The notes: generated by a model from the sequence alone, not told the origin. DNA of 45,325 bases from Amanita rubescens (GCA_015039365.1 WION01000424.1:1-45325); one strand, 5' to 3'; shown: positions 32,501 to 41,890, counted from the first letter of the stretch. A program made the numbers and translations.

Positions 32501-33794
32501 GACTGTGATTCTTCAAGGCTTTGATGCAAAAAAAATAACAGGAAGAGCATCTCGAGCATTAAGACAAGAGTTCAGAGACTTAGAGTTACTGGATGAGATC
32601 ACTAAACTTCAATATGAAAGCAAACTGCCACCAACAGTATGTGGTGAGAGAAGAAATGCATTAATACATACCTACAGAGCTCATAAAGGAATGTCTTATG
32701 TCCCATCACTTGTGCATCGATCTATTAGATGGAACAAATCTGATCCTATGTTAGATCCTGTGGAGGATGATGTAGAATGGAAAATATTAAAGAAAAGTAT
32801 TGTTAATGCTCCACTAACAGAGTCAATTACAGCTAAAAGTTTTAATGCTAACAACTCCTTCATTGCAGCCAAAGGTAGTGTTAAATTGAAGTTGGGAAAA
32901 AGGAAACTTGATGACAAGAATGAAACTGAGGAAAAACCTGCCAAAAAATTACAAAAAGAAATGATGGAGGTTGGAGTAAGCCAATTAACTTCCATTTCCA
33001 CAAATATGCCTTCAGGTTTAACTTGGAACCAGAACAGCTGTGCATATGATTCAACATTAAGTATATTACATGCAATTTGGAACAATGATAAAAACAAATG
33101 GAATGGTGTTCTTACAAACATGAATAACAATGTGATGAGACCAGTCGTTAATAACTTCAATGGATCTACCTTGGGATTAATTTCTTTGAACTCATGCAGA
33201 GATAACTTGCGTCACAGATTAGAACAGTTATCATCTGTAAAGTTTGCATGGGGATGTTATACCAGCATCTCAGATCTTCTAGAGAGCCTACTTAACACTC
33301 CAACTGATACAGTTCAAAGATCTATTAATTGTTATAATGGTCACATACAAGGAGATATTCGGGGTGTTAATAAAACTTACCTAATTGAGCCTGTTTCAGG
33401 AAGAAAATCATCAATACAAACATGGATGTCAAATTTCAAAGAAGACATAGTGCGTACATGTTATGCTTGTGAAGGAAGACTTTATAGAGAATTCAAATTT
33501 GCATATCCACTTCCATTCATTGCCTTGGATATATCTGGTTATGAAATAGCAATAAATCCTACTTTCAATGTAACCATTGGTAGCAATGATCATACATATA
33601 AACTGAGAGGTATAATTTACTTTGGAGATTATCATTTCACTTCACGCATTGTATATGAAAATGGTATGACATGGTTCCATGATGGGATGGTTACAGCAGA
33701 AAGTATGATTTATGATGGAATGATAGACCAATTATCTGATTTATGGTTTTGCAGAGGAAAGAAGGCTTCCATTGCCTTTTATATAAAAGCTTAA
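26559..33794 (+). CDS. Intact Helitron-type Rep-helicase with C-terminal USP-like protease (up to 2411 aa)
   Basis: A single open frame, far longer than its neighbours and strongly CpG-depleted. Approximate residue positions: Cys cluster and DUF6570-like block 305-420 (GCAVCGQL, CKKVCSTCRASL, ALANGLWIGAIP); Helitron-N-like region from 630 (RFQTDPNFPFVAF); Rep HUH motif near 840 (GRLALHLHMMLW); Y2 motif near 1045 (YISDYITKTGLKTH); PIF1-like helicase with Walker A near 1537 (GGMGGTGKS), Walker B near 1613 (VFLDEVSML), AGDFAQLPP near 1653 and TALSRS near 1970. The last 250 residues hold QNSCAYDSTLSILHAIW and YHFTSRIVY...WFHDGM, Cys and His boxes like ubiquitin-specific proteases. This set would carry out rolling-circle transposition. 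The real start may be ATG 26883 (MHFGGYKMRAITYEKL) or a spliced upstream exon. Confidence 0.9.
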   Translation: MYNEILSDHEKDVFGCLCQSSKSWIRIVLCRYVLYSIESDTFNLLARELGMITLLVMQRVCSYFVSVEIEKTLVDILLILSIGLVLLPWPTLKLSYSMSTNLIRSHNNMHFGGYKMRAITYEKLKPYMTEAVQSQLADTSYTFQYIDHTQNPKDQYIDSCYVQMEIPVLDLIKIIPVSAGRKVAMLHGINVGSRATSALLLNHLSMHDCNVCLGFVTIFSVNKPNKHQLEYQGDKQHRKLIKKELKEKLNPHVGNFKVKMCDLTETHASKVETLSTNFPPPPLSKRMAHRIITGACEQMNNRNIEETGCAVCGQLTSVKDLSTLTSIKNHLHVLKAPGFSKQERQHKSEPLKEYDIVIDHSCKKVCSTCRASLRQGKVPRYALANGLWIGAIPKELSSLRVVERMLIAKVRHSCCSIKIASGMRKMKANAIAFPSPLPKIYDILPPPKDDIEEVLAIMFTGPCKPTAADFLRTPFLVRRNYVKRALDWLILNHADYADVVVSHSNLESYPEDMPPVSVEFKQMETNKTPEGTSVFDMDEEDGTEEGMCSFTVHGLTGEQLNVMSMNELKAKALHHLNNQGKILAIGHGAQAESIWKNPHLYPQMFPWLFPYGLGGIGSVPRLPEHEHKRRLLMYHDKRFQTDPNFPFVAFSHEQVKAATTNGFLLAEKQIFDDISRRLLNIDTAALDSLLQRMSKDDFSEPSNDAEKQCFQLIRDLDHVSGTVKGSNTSKKWMRNEIWSLVAHCGAPFWYITLSPADVKHPICLYYAGNDEIFQPSILPYDERLRRICNNPVAAARFFHFVVNTFITQVLGFGTAEMGMYGRTKAFYGTVEQQGRLALHLHMMLWIQGNLTPQEMRDLILDPNSNFQQNIIEWIESCQMGEFLTGTQAEVLEKVQNITNLADYKDPTETLPEGPPPLCSMQCNNCKKCNDLNAWWQRFEFEVDDIVSKSNIHNCDRGLNKNGSRNKKLSYAGCKDNKYGTCKARFPRPTFEVTQIDSETGALNLKKGEPWLNFFTSYLTYIFRCNTDVTSMWSGTALKAVIVYISDYITKTGLKTHVVFDTIKSVFDKHREIIGSSIPEKQKARQLLTKMVNLLSTKAEMGGPMVCMYLLGHPDHYTSHKFVPFYWKSYVNEVQKVWDLDETDSVNEKVALIKVRGRIIGLSSVYDYIYRPIELENMSLYEWARRCKRKRLPSKKSNKKVSETNNDVSSDEEDSMENHCASEAECCDETLNQKLPKNTYNFNQLHPLYETHGCYLNSEKDSIVLNFIGGSLPRCDQGNRDYYCMTMLTLFKPWRTGNCLKERDRSWDETFVKHAFSARQCELMKNFNIKYECLDARDDYRAQMKSGMLSTFHMFGEENKDADEDDLCEDLQDQENSIDAFECGSTVLRLGNKELKQQREKAEIRSVMRQSGWTDELAYNINNNEMVPLIPTIKLNGSDWKAVIQLERDKVIDGRNKHDQNADGVLKPLSSNHHMPNEVRVIDKSYLEKKHYKTKHEASITKISKDFNLNEEQERAFKIIAHHVVMADSGQLKMYIGGMGGTGKSQVIKAITSYFSARKESHRFICVAPTGSAAALLSGSTYHSVFGIHELSGNQTEKVLSQVRTRMQGVDYVFLDEVSMLSCYDLYRISSQLARVFNRLDMPFGGVNIIFAGDFAQLPPPIGGENVSLYSRTIGQFGTSLRSQEDAMGRAVWHQVNTVVILRQNMRQQADTEEDKSYRKLLENMRYKDCTPEDIQFLRSRITSLQPGRPSICDARFKNISIITAKNSQKDEINRLGCIKFAQESGQELTLFYSEDSLKVKNVENKAHPKKSLRRVTAISDDMQKVLWDLPHSSADKHVAGTLSLCLGMPVIIKCNAATELGITNGQEGIVVGWQSIKGSRKQLMLDTLFVKLIGAPKDILIPGLPTNVVPLYRSLNTITCKLPDDSKICLSRSQVEVLPNFAMTDFASQGKTRPFNPVDLGHCRSHQSYYTALSRSATAAGTVILQGFDAKKITGRASRALRQEFRDLELLDEITKLQYESKLPPTVCGERRNALIHTYRAHKGMSYVPSLVHRSIRWNKSDPMLDPVEDDVEWKILKKSIVNAPLTESITAKSFNANNSFIAAKGSVKLKLGKRKLDDKNETEEKPAKKLQKEMMEVGVSQLTSISTNMPSGLTWNQNSCAYDSTLSILHAIWNNDKNKWNGVLTNMNNNVMRPVVNNFNGSTLGLISLNSCRDNLRHRLEQLSSVKFAWGCYTSISDLLESLLNTPTDTVQRSINCYNGHIQGDIRGVNKTYLIEPVSGRKSSIQTWMSNFKEDIVRTCYACEGRLYREFKFAYPLPFIALDISGYEIAINPTFNVTIGSNDHTYKLRGIIYFGDYHFTSRIVYENGMTWFHDGMVTAESMIYDGMIDQLSDLWFCRGKKASIAFYIKA

Positions 33795-34284
33795 ACTCTG
33801 ATGAACTTATAACATGATAGATAAAATGGGTTGTTTTAAATTGGAACATATAAAACATTGATTATAAATGTTCAAAGGAAAAAGGCCTCGGACATGCCGT
33901 GCACAGCAGCGGCCCATTTTTCCCAAGTCTACTAGCATGTGTAGGTAAAGCTCTGCACCCAAACACAGCATCAGAACAAAAGATCAAACATAGTAACACA
34001 AATATGTGTCCACCGGAGTGTCAAGTACACCACTTTTATCAATAGGAACAGCAGGAAATGAGTAGGAATCCATCAGCAGGAAGTTTCCATGAATATATGG
34101 ATGTGGTGGGAATGAATTAGGAATGAGCTGGGAATGAGCTGGGAATGAGCTGGGAATGAGCAGGGAATGAGCTGGGATGTCCTAGGACTCCATCTGATTT
34201 TGGTAGGAATCCTAGGAATTCACTGGGATTCCTCTCGGAATCCTAGGAATCCACTGGGATTCCAATGGGAAAGGTGGCTCAGTG
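33795..34284. mobile_element. GGAAT-rich terminus-like block ending AGGTGGCTCAGTG
   Basis: Contains GGGAATGAGCT repeated about five times (34110-34175), then CCTAGGA/GGATTCC palindromes, ending in AGGTGGCTCAGTG at 34284. That end is the reverse complement of the 13-mer starting at 13721. A hairpin motif at 33881-33916 recurs inverted at 34300-34334. Family unknown. Confidence 0.5.
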
Positions 34285-34341
34285 AAAAGTACTGATTATA
34301 TGGGCCGCTGCTTTGCACGGCAGGTTCGAGGCCCTTTTTTT
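34275..34341 (+). other. tRNA-like Pol III box A / box B / T-run arrangement
   Basis: TGGCTCAGTGA (34275-34285) fits box A except one position. GGTTCGAGGCC (34323-34333) fits box B, 48 bp downstream. Seven T residues follow. Acceptor and T stems do not pair well, so this is not a functional tRNA. It may be a tRNA-derived SINE head, or chance overlap with transposon ends. Box A overlaps the 13-mer shared with 13721. Confidence 0.4.
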
Positions 34342-35173
34342 GCAATTTACTCCGCGAAGATGGATACTTGGAAATACAAGGTTTACATTGTTGTGATATA
34401 AAGTATGACAATGGTGGCAATAGAACAGACAAAACTGGTAATTTGCACGAGACATGAGTAGACTGATTACCATTACACCAATTGCACAAACAAGCCAAGG
34501 ACGATTGTCGAACGAGGCTCCCACCACTAGTCACGAGTATGAAAAATGAGGTCCCAACCCACGCGTGATGATGTTGTGCTCACCGTCAAGGGAATCGTGA
34601 GGTCAATGAGTATGACCTTTCTTTCCAGCACCGAAGTACGACTAGATGTCCAGAGCTTCTGGACAAAGAAACACAACTCAACTTGCGGAACACTCGGAGA
34701 AGTAGAGCGGCTCAACAACCACAGACTCACGCAGGTGAAAACGTCATCCACCTCGCATTACAACCATCCACCCAAAGCGGTCCTTGCCATCCTTCTGGCT
34801 GGATCCTAACATCATCTAAACTTCAAGGAATGTTCATAGATATGAATACGGGCAAATTGGTAGCGATGCTTACCGTATCGATAGAAGTCGGTCCCAATCT
34901 AAAACATCTGTTTTCTTTTTTTTCCACAACCGGGGGCCAACAACACTCGCAAGGTTCAAGTTTTTCGAAGGGGATGGTCCGAACGCAAGAAAAAGGAAGG
35001 CAAACACTGAACAAGGAGGTATTTGCGAGTCTCCACGTAGCCGAGAGTTTTCGTATATGTCTTTTCTGTCGAGGTTTCTTCAAACCTGCTAAGGCACCAG
35101 TGAGCGTGCTGAAGAAAAAAGGAAATCAAATTTTTTGAGATAGTTGGAGAGCACAAGAACATCGCGCAACGCA
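34342..35173. other. No supported gene
   Basis: Ordinary CpG content. Plus- and minus-strand frames (for example 34683-35138 on the plus strand and 34823-35083 on the minus strand) overlap and have no domains. If the DAHP synthase relic once extended further 3', I cannot recognise it here. Confidence 0.4.
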
Positions 35174-36198
35174 CTCATGCATGGGATCGCAAAGCCAGGC
35201 AACGGGATCTCCAGAGTTTAATACAGCTTTGATATGGGCCGGTAAATGATCGCCAATCTGGATCAACGACGTTTAGCGAAAGAAGGAATTTAAGACGAGG
35301 AAACATACCTTGGGGGCACCATAGCGCGTAATGAGGGCCACTCTACCCGTTTCTGACATCCATGGGTTCCTGAATGAATCCAGATGGTACGGAAATACTG
35401 GACATGTTCACCGTCCAACTGCCTGGTTCTATCGCCGACCCATAAAAGCGGAGGTATTGTAGCTATCGGGTGTGCTTGGAGCGGGGAGGGAAACGAGTCA
35501 TGGCATGTTCGTAATCGAGTAAGAGACCTTCGTGACTGGTATAGAAATCAACATGGTCGGCGGTTGCAGAAGAAGCTGAAAGGTTGCTGATGGTGCGGCT
35601 AAAAGTCCAGGGCATCCGAGAGGGAAGCTATGATGGATTCGAATTCGCGGCTGGAGGGTACTAAAGAGTGAGAAGCACAGATTGAAGGAGATCGAAGCTT
35701 ACCGGATGGAAGGAGAGCGAACATGTGCCAAGGACCAGTCTCTGGGGTGATGAAGAGAGGCAAATCCTGATGCGAGGGTACGGATGTAGTCGAGTGTGGT
35801 TGTCGAGCAAAAGTGGGCCTTGTGTGATTGATAAGGAGGGAAAAAGACTCGGGGCAGCAGATACGAACCTGAGGAGACGTTCTGGAGTCCTGTCATTGGG
35901 GTCGAATCCGAAGCTTATGACTGGGCGGTCACCGATTTGCTCATAGGGGCTGCTTCTAGGCTTTGCGTAGTACTGTCTTGTGATACGGCCGATACGCATG
36001 ACTGTGAGGCGCTGGGTCTTCGTATCATGCCCTTCCTGACAGCATAGAGCTGTTGACGGGTTTTGGCTGCGAGTACGCGTGAAGGGTGCTAGTTGACATC
36101 AGACTTGTGATTTTGCGCCCATTAACGGCCCTACTCACCGCCTCCTCTTCTTGAACCGGTCCCCAGTTTAGCGTCCGCACCCGCAGCACATTGAGCAT
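35174..36198 (-). pseudogene. Relic of a class II 3-deoxy-D-arabino-heptulosonate 7-phosphate (DAHP) synthase
   Basis: The minus strand carries, in the family's order but in different frames, RIGRITRQYYAKPRSSPYE, FDPNDRTPERLLR, YIRTLASGFASLHHPRDWSL, FESIIASLSDALDF, FYTSHEGLLLDYEHAMTR, LWVGDRTRQLDGEHVQYFR, GRVALITRYGAPK and a final CDPMH. These match the conserved blocks of plant/AroA-II-type DAHP synthase, the first shikimate-pathway enzyme (phosphoenolpyruvate plus erythrose 4-phosphate). Introns are still visible. The CAESF region, the NPIGxKxGP region and everything after CDPMH are missing, and several frame changes intervene. The 5' end retains a TATA box (36214-36223) and ATG 36198. A once-functional host gene that has decayed. 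Confidence 0.75.
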
Positions 36199-36213
36199 CC
36201 TCAGCGAATGTAG

Positions 36214-36223
36214 ATATTTATAC
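36214..36223 (-). promoter_or_regulatory. TATA box of the DAHP synthase relic
   Basis: GTATAAATAT on the minus strand, about 20 bp upstream of ATG 36198. No regulatory repeat is seen nearby. Confidence 0.45.
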
Positions 36224-36329
36224 TTGTTGATCTTCGGAAGATGCCGGTATTTTAATGGAGCGTTACCGAAACTCGCGCGACGCGCCGATTATAAGACCGA
36301 GACCTACATTTCATTTCGGCCTCGGAATG

Positions 36330-38199
36330 CTTGCCCGTTGATAGCTGGCCCTTCAAAATATCCCTGACACTTGATTCGTCTGCACGCAGATCCAAGATAA
36401 AGCGCTATTAGCCCAACGAAGAAGTAAGAGTTTTACCACACACCAGTTCACACGCTGAGCAATCTCCTGGTGCGGTAGAGTTGAGTTAGCAGGGCGGCCG
36501 TGCAGACGATGACGGTTTAGTCGAAGAGAATCTCCTTGGGTGCGTAGGGTTTGATGAGTCGAGAAAGATTTGCTGATGGTAAGAAATTACCTTTTGGCCG
36601 ATCCTATACTGACGTTCTCCTTGTTCTCCTTATTCTCTTTCAGGCCACCATTTGACGATTTGGCGTTGTGCTTTGCCCCACCAAAGGGAATTCGGCGAGT
36701 GGCCGAGTTAACGAGAGGATACACTGCAAAATGTCCAAGTGGTGATTTCTTGAGCATATCTTTCCCCGGCCAACTGGTGGCGAATCCAATTTCGATTGGG
36801 GGGTGTGGAAGACTCTGCTAACGCGAGCTAGAGGATGGTCTAGAGTGGGTCCTACTGCGACGGCGCAGCCTGAGTTCTGAGGGAAGAGGTCCAAAGTTTT
36901 GGACTGAACGCTGTAGAAGCGCCTTCATGCTCTTGGGATTATGAGGCGGCCGGAAATCTAGACGAGTCTTAGTATTGTTTCTATGGGGAATAGCTCAAAC
37001 TCACTTTGGACGGCGTATAACGAAATCGGTGTGTTCAACCATTACCCCGATGAAGACAGGTCTGCAGGCACTACCAGTAACCGATATATCCCAGTCGGAT
37101 GGCTCAGGAGGGAGTGGAACTGGAAGGCCAATCATGCTGTGAGAAATGTTCAGAAGCTTTGTCATACTCCCCAGAATATCAAATTCTATTTGAAATTTCA
37201 TTGTTGTTATTTACAGGCTAAATTCCAATACGCCCTGAATTCGTTCATGTTTGGATGCAACATCTCCCATCTTTAGCACAGAGATTACTATGAACAAAGT
37301 CAGGTTTTGAATCAGGAGGGACGCCGAATTAGTTGATCGTGGTTCAAGAGAAGAAGTGACTTTTTGCCGTCTGCTTCCGGGTTCTCTCTCCTCCCCGGCA
37401 CTTGCCTCGTCATATCAGATAGAGTTGCTTGATCGACATTTTCAAATTTGGCAGTTCCGTTTGGAGCCTTCTGTATAGTTTGCAGTGGATTTCCTACGGG
37501 TCTTCAACCTTCGCCTTCTTGAAAGCCATAGAAGTCGTTTCCTCCGGTAGTTCATCGCAGCAGAAGTATTGCTCGCCGACGCTTCTCCAGTAAGATCACC
37601 AAAGCTCCCGCAATCCTGTTCGTCTTCGTTGCTTTCGCTGTAAGTACCAGGGTGACAGAAGGTCAAGCACTTTCCAGTCGGGCGCAAAGAGCAAGCTCCG
37701 GATGGCATAATGCGTAGTTCGTGACAGATAGCGTTTAAAAGAGCTTGATCAATCCTGACGCATGGCGGCGCGAGGAGCCCTGGTATCTGATGCTTAACTC
37801 TAGCGAATGTGTCTGAGGTATTGTCGAATACTGAGAGAATCGCGCCATAAGGGACCAGATTTCCGTCCTAATCCCTTTTGAAGATTTCGCCCCGATGGTC
37901 GCGTTTCTCGCCGTTTGGTTGCTGCGAAAGTCACTATCTACTTGCTTTCAATAACCGCGTCTTCTGCTTCTGTTCTGAGAGTGTAATACCGGTAGAGCGC
38001 GTCAATCCATCGCTCGCCGTCCCACAACGAACAGTCTGATACGTGGCAGTAGAAGCGTTAGATTCTTCTTCGATTGTTTCGTATACTGAGTGGCGGGACA
38101 CCCGGGCAGAGTATCTACGGTGGTGACCTTGTCCACGTGCACGGAGTCAAGTCCGACGCGCTGCGCTTCCATTGGACATTAGAGAATGGGTTGAATTTG
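36330..38199. other. No confidently supported gene
   Basis: CpG-normal, with short frames on both strands. The minus-strand frame at 37442-37708 (SNEDEQDCGSFGDLTGEAS, then basic RRKRLLWLSRRRRLK) and the plus-strand frame at 36983-37276 look partly protein-like, but I cannot build a splice chain for either. They may be exons of a decayed gene. Confidence 0.35.
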
Positions 38200-41100
38200 T
38201 CAATAGCGAGTTGAGGTGAGCGAGATCAATGCTTGATTAAGAACCCCCGGAAATTGATGAGCCGTCCGATGAGAGGGAATGGGTATAAGTATTTGAGCGA
38301 GAACGGCCTGTTGATAACGGCCTCGAGAAAACCGGTACTGAGCCAACTAGACGAGAATATTGAAAAACGGAAGCTGAAAACATTGATGTATACCCATACA
38401 AATGAATGCTTGCCCCAACCGACTAAAACGCTCCCTTCCACGCTTTGTCTTTTCAAGATCTCTTGCGTAGTCTTGATCATCTGTTCCTTGCGGGGCGCGA
38501 TAGCAAATATGGAATGCGGGTCGAGAGTGAAGGTAAAAGGGACCTGAATGGTGGTACGAATCCTTGCGCGCAGGTATCGCCAAAGATAGAAGCGGTCAGC
38601 TCGGATGTACGTTGGTTTGCCTTGTCGAAAATTGAGTCCCCCGGCGATCTTGCCGATGTTTCGACTAGGCAGCACGTCCATTGCTCGCGTCATGCAAAGG
38701 ATAAAGTGCCGCCGGGCCGCCATGACGCTCAAGTCGTGGAACGTAAGGGTCGGGTTGTTATAAAGGCTAGTGCGAGGGCCGCTGACAGAAATGGCTGACT
38801 CCCGACGATTGCTGTGATCCTGGGCCATGCGAGGAAGCGGAGGGTCGAAATAGAAGCTGGAAGCGTTACTGTCGACTCTGACGCCCGGATTAATGACTCG
38901 CCCGTAAGACGAGATGGACGGGATGCTGAGAACCGACTCTCGCTGTTGATTGCCCACCTTCACATCTGTGGAAGCCAGAGGGGGAGGGTAAAAAACAGGT
39001 CTAGCCCCACCAAATTCCCAACCGCGCTGGACTTCTTCAAAAGAATCGAAACCGGCAAAGCTCAAGGGGTGAAATTGTCTTGAATGACCGACGTAAGGCT
39101 TGGCGGAAATTCTGCTCCATCGTTTTGCACTTGTATTCGAGTTGAGACGAGAGCGGGGTTGGGAAGGAGCAGTATTATCTTTGGGGAAGATGGACTAAAA
39201 TAGAGTCCATGGACTCTCTTCGGACGTGGGTGGCGATTCGGCCTGCGAAAGAACAGCTGAGCGGCGGCATACTACCCGAGAGAGAAAGTCTCTTCTTCAC
39301 ATTGGCTAGGGATTGGGTGGTTTCGGCAAACCGCCAAATTTAAATGTCATATTCAGTTCACCTTTCGATGGCCTGGTCGAGCTCGAGCTGGGGAGGCGTA
39401 CGGAAGGCATTCTCCAATTGTTCGACGAAGCTTCGTCGGTCAGAACCACCAGTTTCTTTCAGCTTCCTAAGCTCGCCAGTAAAATCGAACGACTGAATGG
39501 TATCCTCTTCTTTGTCAGCTACATGGTCTTGGTCATCGTCGATGATGTGCGTTCCAAATACCGATGGGAATTCCATAGCCAATTCTATAGTAAGAGACTG
39601 TGTTTCTGAAGAAAAGGGGACGGGAAGAGGAACAGAAGGCGGCGGCCCAGAACCTTTCTTAACGATCCTGCGGAACGACAGCGTGTCATCGTCCACAGGC
39701 GCGGATCCATCGATGTTGGAAGATAGTATACGCCGCAATTCCCCAGGTATATCCGATTCGTGATCCGACGCGTCCATTTCTGGAACAGAGTAGATAGCGG
39801 GTGCGTCTGAACCGCCCAAAGTACCAGACAAAGCTAACATCTTCCTCGTCTCTGGCGGAATGGGGTCTCAATCTTAGCTGGGCGGAACGTGCCTCGTTTC
39901 CTGGACCCAAACATGTTCGAGCACGGTGCGCCGGGCATGATCATTCCGCCATGAACCGATTTCAATCGAAGACTCTGATGACTCCGACAACCCCAGTTCA
40001 TCATAAGCCGACGTATGGGACGGCGCGGCCTTCGGCCTTGCAGCTGGCTGGAGGGGCTGGAACTCGGGAGCTGGCTCAGGCTCAGGAGCAGGTGTCGTCT
40101 GCCTTCGATGACTTCTACGAAACGTACTCGGGGGCGAGACTGAGTGCTTCTGTTTCGCTCTCAGCGACAATGGATTGTTTCTTGTTAGACGAAAGTCCTT
40201 CCAACAGCTTCGACCACGGCGCAATCTGCTGTCCAATGGGGACCTCGCCAGCTGCGGGATTTGTGGCATGACGAACCCGACTCTTGGGGCCACCCAATAA
40301 TTGGGACCCAGTACATCGTATCAACTGGGTATAAGGTCGGAGAGCTGCTATGGACGACATTCCCCGGAGCGATGTTCTCTGGAGGGGATTTTTCGATGCC
40401 TTTGGCGTAGCGTCGCGATCCACGCATGAATCAACAAGAGAAGGTCTGAGGGGCGTGGGATTGGGTGTGGTCCAGGTGTTGCTTCTAGATTCAAGGTCAT
40501 AATCAGCTGCGCAAGGTCGTTCGTCACCACGTCCAATGCAGACAAGGCACCTATACACGCAGGAGGATCAGCATCTTGCGAGGACATGAACAAGACAGGA
40601 TACCTACCATCGTCGTTACCATACATCGCAAGCGGCCTTGCCTTACCCACCTCCAAGACTGGACGAGGACGAACTCTTGGTGTAGGCGTCGCTTCCTCAT
40701 TGAAGTGTCTATCATCGTCTGTTCCTGTTTCTTCCACCATCAATAGAGGTCTTTGCGTGATGGACGAGCGTCTAGATGTCCTGTCGTCCAATTCACTAGG
40801 TCCAGCATTTGGAAAGATTTCCGAAATGGGTACCCTCTTCTTCCCGTCCAACGACTAGCTGCATCCTTATCTTTCACCTTGTCCTTCTCGCCCCGCTTCT
40901 TGCTCTTCTTCTCCTTCTTCTCTTCCTTCGCCCTCCTCTCCCCCATTGCCTTCCTTTCCAACCCCTCCTTCCTCCTCTGCTCCTTCACTGTTTCAAGACC
41001 TTCCTCGTCCCAACGCACGGACGAAGAGCTATTTGACGACACCCAGGAATTACTCGATGCGGTCAATGCAGGGCGCAAAGACGATTCGTTCGACAGCACT

Positions 41101-41890
41101 GAGCCGGAGCGAGCCCTCCGCAGGATGCCGCTCTCGACTGAGAGCCGGTTAGAGTTTGATCGTGCGGCCGAAAAAACGGAAGAGGCAGTTGACCCTCCCC
41201 TGGGCCCTGGCAGCCGGATACTCGAGGGCAGTCCGAGCCCAAGGATGCTGACTTTCCGCTGAGAGTCTGGCTACCCGAGCTAGTGGGCCTCATCGTGCTG
41301 GGCGACGTGCGGCCGGTTTCAACGGCGGTCGTCGTGGTCGTGATCTTCTCCTTCTCTTCCGCCTCCTTCTCTTTCTTCTTCTCCTTCTTTTCCCTCTTCT
41401 CTTTCTTGCTCTTCTTCTCCTTGCGCTGTATCTCCGACCTGCTGCTATCCTTCGGCCGTCCTCTTTCTCGCCTCCTTTGTCTTCCTGACTACTGTTATCT
41501 GAGCCCAGCTTTCAATCCGGGCAAGAGAGCGAACAGATCTCATCGTCCGGAGAGCGATTGAGTGCTGACGGTGATGGGTGGAGACCGAGGGTGCGAGGAG
41601 GCGCGAAGTCTTCCGCAGGCACCTCTGTGCGCGAGAAAGCGACTTCTAGCTCGGGGTCAGAGGCATGGCCAGCCGACGGTGCAACAGTCGTTGCAGATTT
41701 AAGCAACGATCCAGAGTCGAGCGAGTTGAACCGGACTCTGCTATCGCCACCGAGCTTCAGAGGTTCAGGTGCTACCGAAATGAAAAAAAAGATTAGCAAG
41801 AGTAGATTAGTACTCGAATCCGACTTACTCTTGGAACGGATAGGAATAAGATTCAGTTCCGGCGCTGCAAGACGCAGATTATAAGTCAAG
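38200..41890 (-). CDS. Multi-exon gene for a large, mostly disordered protein, not recognised
   Basis: Consecutive minus-strand segments have strong coding character but I could not fix every exon: PELNLIPIRSK and a Ser/Pro region (41870-41520); a Lys/Glu coiled tract (RAKEEKKEKKSKKRGEKDK, about 40930); SLDGKKRVPISEIFPNAG to about 40350; MSSIAALRPYTQLIRC and QQIAPWSKLLEGLS near 40200-40400; an acidic region 39840-39360; and a folded-looking C-terminal part (FAGFDSFEEVQRGWEFGG, YIRADRFYLWRYLRARI, SVEGSVLVGWGKHSF, then LAQILIPIPSHR) ending in TGA at 38200-38202. In-phase joins require introns of 23 nt (40877-40855) and 31 nt (39225-39195); otherwise these are frameshifts and the gene is damaged. 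Function unknown. Confidence 0.45.

Noticed and set aside
32696..33160. 154-codon minus-strand ORF inside the Helitron gene
   Set aside because: Antisense shadow of the confirmed 7.2-kb coding frame.
13721..34284. One complete 20.6-kb transposon with proven ends
   Set aside because: Inverted ends match over only 13 bp and flanking bases show no target duplication; kept only as a hypothesis.
34275..34341. Functional tRNA gene
   Set aside because: Box A and box B are present but acceptor and T stems do not pair, and no anticodon arm of normal form is found.
40753..41561. Plus-strand Phe/Leu/Ser-rich ORFs resembling membrane proteins
   Set aside because: They are antisense to Lys/Glu-rich coding tracts of the minus-strand gene (AAG/GAG runs read as CTT/CTC).
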